Shown: positions 8,551 to 12,824 of the stretch, piece by piece
Layout of the letters: each line of letters starts with the position of its first letter
Numbering within the stretch: position 1 is the stretch's first letter
Assembly (NCBI GenBank): GCA_913046175.1
Contig: CAJWSN010000018.1
Location: 1-12,824 of the forward strand
DNA: 12,824 nt
Source of the DNA: an uncultured Opitutia bacterium
GTDB lineage: Bacteria; Verrucomicrobiota; Verrucomicrobiia; Opitutales; JABJCN01
Direction of reading: 5' to 3'
Position numbers and translations under genes: made by a program
Notes under the pieces: model-generated
Seen by the model: the letters and a program-made list of their open reading frames with translations, nothing else
Databases searched by the model: none
Told to the model about the DNA's origin: nothing

Positions 8551-9246
8551 ATGAACAGTTTTTCACAGTTTGAGGAAAACCTGGATCAATTACGTGCGGA
8601 CCTGGCCGAACATTGCAGGAAGTACGGGCGTGCCGTGGACTCAGTGCGGATCCTGCCGGTGACAAAGCGCCATCCGTTGGAAGCGGTGTGTTTTGCGGAG
8701 AAAGCCGGCCTTGAGGCAGTTGGTGAAAATGTTGTGCAGGAGGCAAAATGGAAATCTGCTGAATACAAGGGGCGGGTCGAATGGGAGTTGATCGGCCATC
8801 TGCAGTCGAACAAGGCCCGGCATGCAGTCCAACTCTTTGATCGTATCCAGACAGTGGACAACCACAAGCTGTTGGCCCGTTTGAACCGGATTGCTGGTGA
8901 GGAGGGAAAGTGTCAGCGAATCCTGTTGCAGGTGAATACCGCGCAGGATTCGGCCAAGCATGGCTTGAGCCCTTCCGAGGTTGATGGATTGGTCGAATCG
9001 GCATTGGCATCAGAAAACCTTGATTTGGAAGGCTTTATGACGATTGGAGCCCTCTCCCCGGATCCATGTGTTGCTGAGGAGACCTTTATGCGGCTGCGTG
9101 AAATTCGGGATCGTTTGGGGGAGGTCTATGGGAAATCTTTCCCCGAGTTGTCAATGGGCATGAGCGGTGACGTGGAAATGGCGGTTAAGGCAGGAAGCAC
9201 GATGGTACGCGTGGGAACTGCGCTTTATGGGGAGCGGGCCTTGTGA
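8551..9246 (+). CDS. yggS: YggS-family pyridoxal phosphate homeostasis protein
   Basis: The 231-residue protein belongs to the YggS/PLPBP family, single-domain TIM-barrel proteins that bind pyridoxal 5'-phosphate and buffer vitamin B6 and amino-acid pools; no enzymatic reaction is established for the family. The PLP lysine is Lys39 in ILPVTKRHP. Other hallmarks are VGENVVQEA (57-65), WELIGHLQSNKA (78-89), TVDNHKLLARLN (101-112), LSMGMSGDVEMAV (200-212) and the phosphate-binding end GSTMVRVGTALYGER (215-229). Length is typical. The ATG at 8551 gives the standard N-terminus; the frame is open further upstream, but that part overlaps the LysR gene and shows no homology. No ribosome binding site is close. 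The usual partners proC and yggT are absent here; instead a SirB1-like gene follows after 87 bases. Confidence 0.95.
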   Translation: MNSFSQFEENLDQLRADLAEHCRKYGRAVDSVRILPVTKRHPLEAVCFAEKAGLEAVGENVVQEAKWKSAEYKGRVEWELIGHLQSNKARHAVQLFDRIQTVDNHKLLARLNRIAGEEGKCQRILLQVNTAQDSAKHGLSPSEVDGLVESALASENLDLEGFMTIGALSPDPCVAEETFMRLREIRDRLGEVYGKSFPELSMGMSGDVEMAVKAGSTMVRVGTALYGERAL

Positions 9247-9256
9247 AAAATGCTTG

Positions 9257-9292
9257 ATTGTTGTCACACATACTTTTCCCGTTGACGACAAT
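9257..9292 (+). repeat. inverted repeat between yggS and the SirB1-like gene
   Basis: ATTGTTGTC (9257-9265) and GACGACAAT (9284-9292) can pair over nine bases, one of them a G-U pair, around an 18-base loop. No T-run follows, so it is not a standard terminator. It begins ten bases after the yggS stop and could be a weak terminator, an mRNA stabiliser or an operator. Confidence 0.4.
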
Positions 9293-9333
9293 GACCCGCA
9301 GGGTAAGGCTACTAGTAAGTAGGAATTATATTG

Positions 9334-10200
9334 ATGGACATTATTGAACCATCCCGCAGGGAATCCTTCCTCAAGCTTCTTGATGATGAGGATCACAGCG
9401 TGCGTCGAGGATTGCTTGATGCGTTTAGGGAACATGGTGACCCAGCGAATGAATTCCTTGCGGAAGTGGCTGGCAATGACCTGCGGGGCCTGGGTAAGCA
9501 CGCACGATTTTTTTTAAGGCAACTTGGTCAAATCAACACGGTATCAGACTTTCATGAGTTCATCATTTCGATGAATTACGAATTGGAGACGGGTTGTCTG
9601 TTGCTTGAGCGCACTGTTCACGCATCCCGCGAGATTGAGGATTACCACAAGGTGCTGGATGACGTTGCTGCCCGTGTTAAGGAACTGCTGGTTGATGGTG
9701 TATCAAGTGTGGAAACCTGCAGGGTCATTAACCGTGTCTTGTTTCATGAATTTGGTTTTCGTGGTGAATCCGAGGATTTCCATAATCCGGAGAACAGTTT
9801 CATCGGGAGTGTCTTGGAGCGCCGGAAGGGCATTCCCATCACTTTGTCAGCGATTTATCTCATGACGGCCGACCGCTGTGGTTTCCAGCTTGAACCTGTC
9901 GGTTTTCCTTCGCGTTTCATGGTCGGCTGTTTTCAGGAGCCAATTCCATTTTTCATTGATCCCTTCAAGGGGGGGAGCATTCTTTCACGTGGGGATATAG
10001 AGGAATTTCTTTGGGAGAACTCGATTACGCCCATGGACTCCTATTTCCAGCCGACCCCCGTGGGAGAAATTTTGTGCCGTTGCTGCCGGAACCTGATCCA
10101 GCAATACCAGTTGTCGGGGGATTCTGAACTGTCAGACCGGTTTGCCTCCTTTGTCGATGAATTCGAGCGAGTCTACCGGGAGCATTCCACGATGGAATAA
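9334..10200 (+). CDS. SirB1/YchA-type transglutaminase-like protein
   Basis: The 288-residue protein belongs to the SirB1 (transglutaminase-like core 2) family, known from E. coli YchA, whose biochemical role is not settled. The N-terminal 70 residues are helical and HEAT-like (SVRRGLLDAFREHGD). Residues about 75-225 form the core, with the family signatures NPENSFIGSVLERRKGIPI (151-169), PVGFPSRFMV (188-197) and FIDPFKGGSIL (207-217). The C-terminal part (about 240-285) is helical, where family members often carry TPR-like repeats. Whether a working Cys-His-Asp triad is present cannot be decided by eye. ATG 9334 is preferred; a TTG directly before it adds one residue. AGTAGGA lies about nine bases upstream, part of it inside a small hairpin (CTACT/AGTAG, 9309-9322) that might partly mask it. 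The last 44 bases overlap the start of aroE. Confidence 0.85.
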   Translation: MDIIEPSRRESFLKLLDDEDHSVRRGLLDAFREHGDPANEFLAEVAGNDLRGLGKHARFFLRQLGQINTVSDFHEFIISMNYELETGCLLLERTVHASREIEDYHKVLDDVAARVKELLVDGVSSVETCRVINRVLFHEFGFRGESEDFHNPENSFIGSVLERRKGIPITLSAIYLMTADRCGFQLEPVGFPSRFMVGCFQEPIPFFIDPFKGGSILSRGDIEEFLWENSITPMDSYFQPTPVGEILCRCCRNLIQQYQLSGDSELSDRFASFVDEFERVYREHSTME

Positions 10201-11065
10201 GGTCTACCGTCATGGGGATTTGGATGACTGGAAATATCCAGGTCCTGCCCTGGCGGTTCTTGGTCATCCAATCAGCCACTCCCTTTCCCCGGTCATTCAC
10301 AATGCAGCCCTGGCCCGGATGGGACAACGGTTTGAAGGTTGGCGATACTTTGCTTTCGAGGTGCCCGTGTCTGAACTTGCAGAAGCTTTGCCCCTTTTTC
10401 ACGAGAAGGGTTTTGTTGGGCTAAACCTTACCATTCCACACAAGGTTGAGGCCTTGACCCTTGCCACTTCGGTTGACCCCTTGGCGCAAAGGATGGGGGC
10501 AGTGAATACCTTGATTCGTGGGGATGCCGGTTTTTCAGGCCGGAACACGGATGGATATGGTTTACAGGAGGCCCTCAAGCAGGACCTCAAGGTGGAACTT
10601 GCCGGGGCGACAGTGATCATCCTGGGCGCCGGGGGGGCCGCACGCGCCGCGGTGGTCCAGTGCCTGGAGGCTGGCTGTCGCAAGGTCTGGGTCGGCAACC
10701 GGTCTGCGGACCGGCTTTCTGAACTGGTCAATGTGGTGGGAGGTGAAAATACTTCCCTTGCGACATTTCCCTTGTCGAATCCGCCCCAAGATTTACCGGA
10801 AAATTCTGTCCTGATTAATGCCACATCCCTGGGGTTGAAGGAGGGGGATTCCTCCCCCATCTCACTTTCCTCGTTCCCGGGAAGCCTGAAAGTTTACGAC
10901 ATGATCTACAGCCCACCTGAAACCGCCTTGTTGATGGAAGCTCGCAACAGGGGAATGCATACGGCCAACGGGCTTTCCATGCTGGTGCACCAGGCGTGTC
11001 AATCACTTGCATTTTGGACAGGTGCAGCCGTGCCTGTTGAGGCGATGTTCCAAGCCTGTGCCTGA
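10157..11065 (+). CDS. aroE: shikimate dehydrogenase (NADP+)
   Basis: The 302-residue enzyme reduces 3-dehydroshikimate to shikimate in the aromatic amino-acid pathway. Substrate-binding SHSLSP is at 40-45, the catalytic lysine is Lys96 in NLTIPHK, and its aspartate partner is Asp132 in RNTDGYG. The NADP site is shown by GAGGAARAA (157-165) and NRSADR (181-186), whose basic residue favours NADP over NAD. NATSLGL (221-227), YDMIYSPPET (247-256) and GLSMLVHQA (272-280) complete the family pattern. About 30 extra residues precede the usual start (ALAVLGHP), containing IPRWNKVYRHGDLDDW. No ATG lies closer to the core, and such extensions are remembered from related lineages, so ATG 10157 is taken. 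This places the first 44 bases inside the previous gene in another frame, suggesting coupled translation. A TTG at 10217 would trim the extension. Confidence 0.94.
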   Translation: MNSSESTGSIPRWNKVYRHGDLDDWKYPGPALAVLGHPISHSLSPVIHNAALARMGQRFEGWRYFAFEVPVSELAEALPLFHEKGFVGLNLTIPHKVEALTLATSVDPLAQRMGAVNTLIRGDAGFSGRNTDGYGLQEALKQDLKVELAGATVIILGAGGAARAAVVQCLEAGCRKVWVGNRSADRLSELVNVVGGENTSLATFPLSNPPQDLPENSVLINATSLGLKEGDSSPISLSSFPGSLKVYDMIYSPPETALLMEARNRGMHTANGLSMLVHQACQSLAFWTGAAVPVEAMFQACA

Positions 11066-11073
11066 AAATTTCC

Positions 11074-12018
11074 ATGATTGAAAACCTACACCTTGTTGAC
11101 AACCAGTACCCATGGGTGTTTCGCGTGTTCTTTTTTGGTTTGGGAGCCTGCCTTGGAAGTTTTTTCAACGTTTGTATTTATCGGATTCCCAAGGGGGATT
11201 CCGTGGTCAAGCCGGGTTCCCGGTGTGACTGTGGGCAGTCGATTGCCTGGTATGACAATCTTCCTGTTCTTTCCTGGATCTTGATGAGAGGAAAGGCACG
11301 CTGCTGTGGAAAGTCCTTTAGCATTCGTTACCTTGTGGTGGAGGTATTGACGGGTTTCCTTTTTCTCCTGGCCTGGTGGTTGTTTGGCAGGACCAATCCG
11401 GCGCAGGCAATCGGGATAATGATTTTATGCGGGTTCCTGGTTCCAGCGGTCTTCATCGACTTGGACCATATGATTATACCTGATGTCTTTTCCATCGGTG
11501 GTGCAATAATCGGTGTCTTTTTTTCGTGTCTGTTCCCCGCATTGCATGGTGTGTCTGGAACAGGTATTGCAGCAGGGATTCTCGGGGGAGTCAGCAGCCT
11601 GGTCGGTATCCTGGTTGGTTCAGCGACAATTTATTGGATCGGGACACTTGGTGAGGTTGCATTGCGCAAGGAGGCGATGGGTGAAGGTGATGTGAAGCTG
11701 CTTGGGGCCATTGGGGCTTTTTGTGGTTGGCAGGGAGCTCTCTTCAGCATTTTTGGTGGTGCCTGCGTGGGCACCATCCTATTGCTTCCCTTCCTCCTCT
11801 TCAGGAAGGCTTTCCCAACTTCTCGTGAAACGGATTCCGAAACTCCCGATGAGGAATCCATGGAAAGGAAGTCCACCCCACCTGCGTTTGGAATACCGGT
11901 GCCTTTCGGCCCAATGCTGGCTGTGGGGGCCTTGCTTTATGTATTCTTCTTTCGGGAACCTGTGGATACTTACTTTCAGAGCATGCACGATATACTCAAT
12001 GAGTTGACCGGCTCGTAA
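11074..12018 (+). CDS. pilD: type IV prepilin peptidase / N-methyltransferase
   Basis: This is a polytopic inner-membrane aspartic protease of 314 residues that cleaves the leader of type IV prepilins or pseudopilins and usually also N-methylates the new end. The N-terminal helix holds GSFFNVCIYRIPKGDS (28-43), followed by the cytoplasmic loop WYDNLPVLSW (59-68) and RGKARCCGKSFSIRY (72-86) typical of the bifunctional form. The two catalytic aspartates are expected in FIDLDHMIIPD (first at 129) and GEGDVKLLGAIGA (Asp206). At least seven hydrophobic segments are visible, and a hydrophilic insert at about 246-270 (RETDSETPDEESMERK) separates the last ones. The loop cysteines are unusual: C51-x-C53 and C77-C78 in place of two CxxC pairs, though four remain. 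It starts eight bases after aroE. No pilus genes are in the window. Confidence 0.93.
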   Translation: MIENLHLVDNQYPWVFRVFFFGLGACLGSFFNVCIYRIPKGDSVVKPGSRCDCGQSIAWYDNLPVLSWILMRGKARCCGKSFSIRYLVVEVLTGFLFLLAWWLFGRTNPAQAIGIMILCGFLVPAVFIDLDHMIIPDVFSIGGAIIGVFFSCLFPALHGVSGTGIAAGILGGVSSLVGILVGSATIYWIGTLGEVALRKEAMGEGDVKLLGAIGAFCGWQGALFSIFGGACVGTILLLPFLLFRKAFPTSRETDSETPDEESMERKSTPPAFGIPVPFGPMLAVGALLYVFFFREPVDTYFQSMHDILNELTGS

Positions 12019-12075
12019 AAATTTGGTTGCGAAGGCGGTGAGGGTTCTACAGTTTCTCGCCCTTTCTGGAATTTT

Positions 12076-12149
12076 GGCGCGGTAGCCAAGTGGTAAGGCC
12101 GGGGTCTGCAAAACCTCTATCGCGGGTTCGATTCCCGCCCGCGCCTCCA
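12076..12149 (+). tRNA. tRNA-Cys (GCA)
   Basis: The 74-base gene folds as a complete cloverleaf. The acceptor stem is GGCGCGG with CCGCGCC, the D-arm is GCC/GGC, the anticodon stem is GGGGT/ACCTC (one G-U pair) with loop CTGCAAA, and the T-arm is GCGGG-TTCGATT-CCCGC. The anticodon GCA at 12108-12110 reads cysteine codons. The discriminator is T (U73), the identity base for cysteine, and CCA is encoded. It lies 57 bases after the prepilin peptidase gene. Its 3' end abuts a gene fragment, so it may be an integration site. Confidence 0.97.
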
Positions 12150-12150
12150 G

Positions 12151-12372
12151 TTTAGAAAGCCATGGCCATTGGCAGGTCTTACGAACCTCAAGTGGTTGAA
12201 TCTTGGAGGCTACTACAAGCCCATCAAAGATGTTACTCCGTTGGCTAAGCTGACCAACCTCGAATCCTTATCCATTGGAGTTGGACCAGGAGGCAACAAG
12301 ACGCTTTCGATCCCCGACGATCAGAAGGCCATGCTCAAGGAGGCCCTGCCGAACTGCGAAATTCGCTTCTGA
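12151..12372 (+). pseudogene. C-terminal remnant of a leucine-rich-repeat protein
   Basis: The reading frame has no plausible start. The first usable codon is a TTG at 12169, and the frame runs back only into the tRNA, where a stop occurs at 12094. From about 12166 the sequence shows leucine-rich repeats: PLAGLTNLKWLNLGG, then IKDVTPLAKLTNLESLSIG, spaced about 24 residues, followed by a cap of the form PDDQKAMLKEALPNCEIRF. That cap resembles the ends of LRR proteins remembered from Verrucomicrobia and Planctomycetes, so this is the genuine C-terminus of a larger protein whose front is missing. Homology stops about 16 bases after the tRNA CCA. The simplest reading is that a rearrangement or integration at the tRNA cut the gene. 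A short expressed peptide from TTG 12169 (67 residues) is possible but unlikely, as no ribosome binding site is seen. Confidence 0.7.
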
Positions 12373-12511
12373 CCCCCCCTCCACCCAACACCCAAGAAAA
12401 AGCCCATCCATGTGGACATGCAGCGCGGTTTTGGCGGTGGTTGGGAGTGGGCGGATGAGCGGTATTGCGGGGGGGTAGACGGTTACTCCGGGTTGAGAAA
12501 AGGTCTTTGGG
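12373..12511. other. non-coding spacer between LRR remnant and helicase end
   Basis: These 139 bases separate two convergent 3' ends. They contain C- and G-runs and a short dyad, ATGT-CC-ACAT on the minus strand, followed about nine bases later by TTTTT, which is too weak to call a terminator. No gene was recognised. Confidence 0.4.
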
Positions 12512-12824
12512 TCATGACACCACCTTGACGGATCGTACGACATCTTGATGACGGGCAGCCAAATGTTTTTGACGAGCCTGTAGCAGCAATGCCCGTCCTT
12601 CCTTGCTTAAACTGTAGACCAAGGCGCCACGACCCACACTTCGGCGCCAACGAGCATGAAAGTCCGATGCGAGCCTTTTGTTCGTGGCAAGCAACTGGGG
12701 CACCGGGTAGCATTCATTGCCCATCCGAATGAGGTATCTGGGTTTTTGCAAAGGGTTGTATATCTCGGACAGGGCAGCGGTGAAAATCGTCTCTTCCCTG
12801 CGAGGTACTCCCCGGAGGCGAGCT
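12512..12824 (-). CDS. C-terminal end of a probable DEAD/DEAH-box helicase, partial
   Basis: The last 103 codons of a gene whose 5' part lies beyond the right edge; the frame is open to the window end. The visible sequence includes RREETIFTAALSEI, NPLQKPRYLIRMG, YPVPQLLATNKRLASDF, WRRSVGRGALVYSLSKEGRA and LLLQARQKHLAARH. The order 'NP-x-x-x-PRYL ... VP-x-LL ... K-x-x-A-x-x-F-x-x-x-W ... LVY-x-x-x-x-EGR-x-LL-x-AR' resembles the extreme C-terminus remembered from large bacterial DEAD/DEAH-box superfamily 2 helicases of unsettled function. No helicase motif itself is within the window, so the call rests on recall of that tail and needs a search. Possible internal starts (TTG 12751, ATG 12722) are not taken, because the similarity continues upstream of them. 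It converges on the LRR remnant and probably belongs to the accessory segment next to the tRNA. Confidence 0.5.
   Translation of the reverse strand, partial: ARLRGVPRREETIFTAALSEIYNPLQKPRYLIRMGNECYPVPQLLATNKRLASDFHARWRRSVGRGALVYSLSKEGRALLLQARQKHLAARHQDVVRSVKVVS

Noticed and set aside
12037..12061. Hairpin GGTGAG/CTCGCC after the prepilin peptidase gene as a terminator
   Set aside because: Only six pairs including a G-U, a 13-base loop, and no proper T-run; too weak to list as a terminator.
12483..12713. Second minus-strand frame overlapping the helicase end
   Set aside because: The other frame stays open to the window edge and shows a family-like pattern; this one does not.

Overview
The window reads as a stretch of bacterial chromosome, mostly core metabolism, that ends in a short accessory-looking segment after a tRNA gene. 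The best guess at the host is a Gram-negative bacterium of the Verrucomicrobia (Opitutae-like). The reasons are family features recalled rather than searched: an AroE with an N-terminal extension, a prepilin peptidase with CxC and CC cysteines instead of two CxxC pairs, the sequence style of the glucose-6-phosphate isomerase, and a lipoprotein with a short Trp/Pro-rich tail. Few genes have a Shine-Dalgarno sequence. The taxonomic call is an inference.

Left block, minus strand (read from 5116 down to 1): ilvD (dihydroxy-acid dehydratase), pgi (glucose-6-phosphate isomerase), a membrane-anchored coiled-coil protein of unknown function with its own strong ribosome binding site, a 52-residue lipoprotein, and the start of rsmI (16S rRNA C1402 2'-O-methyltransferase), which runs off the left edge. 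The last three are closely packed and could be one transcript.

Middle block: pheA (chorismate mutase-prephenate dehydratase with an ACT domain) is divergent from ilvD and is followed on the plus strand by a Gfo/Idh/MocA-like protein that lacks the usual EKP lysine. A LysR-type regulator on the minus strand converges on that gene with a 6-base gap. A possible LysR box lies between the regulator and the divergent gene yggS.

Right block, plus strand: yggS (PLP homeostasis protein), a SirB1/YchA-type transglutaminase-like protein, aroE (shikimate dehydrogenase, overlapping the previous gene by 44 bases) and a type IV prepilin peptidase. Together ilvD, pheA and aroE cover branched-chain and aromatic amino-acid synthesis, and the prepilin peptidase implies type IV pili or a type II secretion-like system elsewhere in the genome.

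Right edge: a complete tRNA-Cys(GCA) gene with encoded CCA is followed within about 16 bases by the headless C-terminal end of a leucine-rich-repeat protein. Then, on the minus strand, comes the C-terminal end of what looks like a DEAD/DEAH-box helicase entering from outside the window. This arrangement suggests an integration or recombination junction at the tRNA, and is the place where an undescribed accessory system would most likely lie, beyond the right edge. No CRISPR array, insertion sequence or rRNA was seen. No gap longer than 300 bases lacks a gene.
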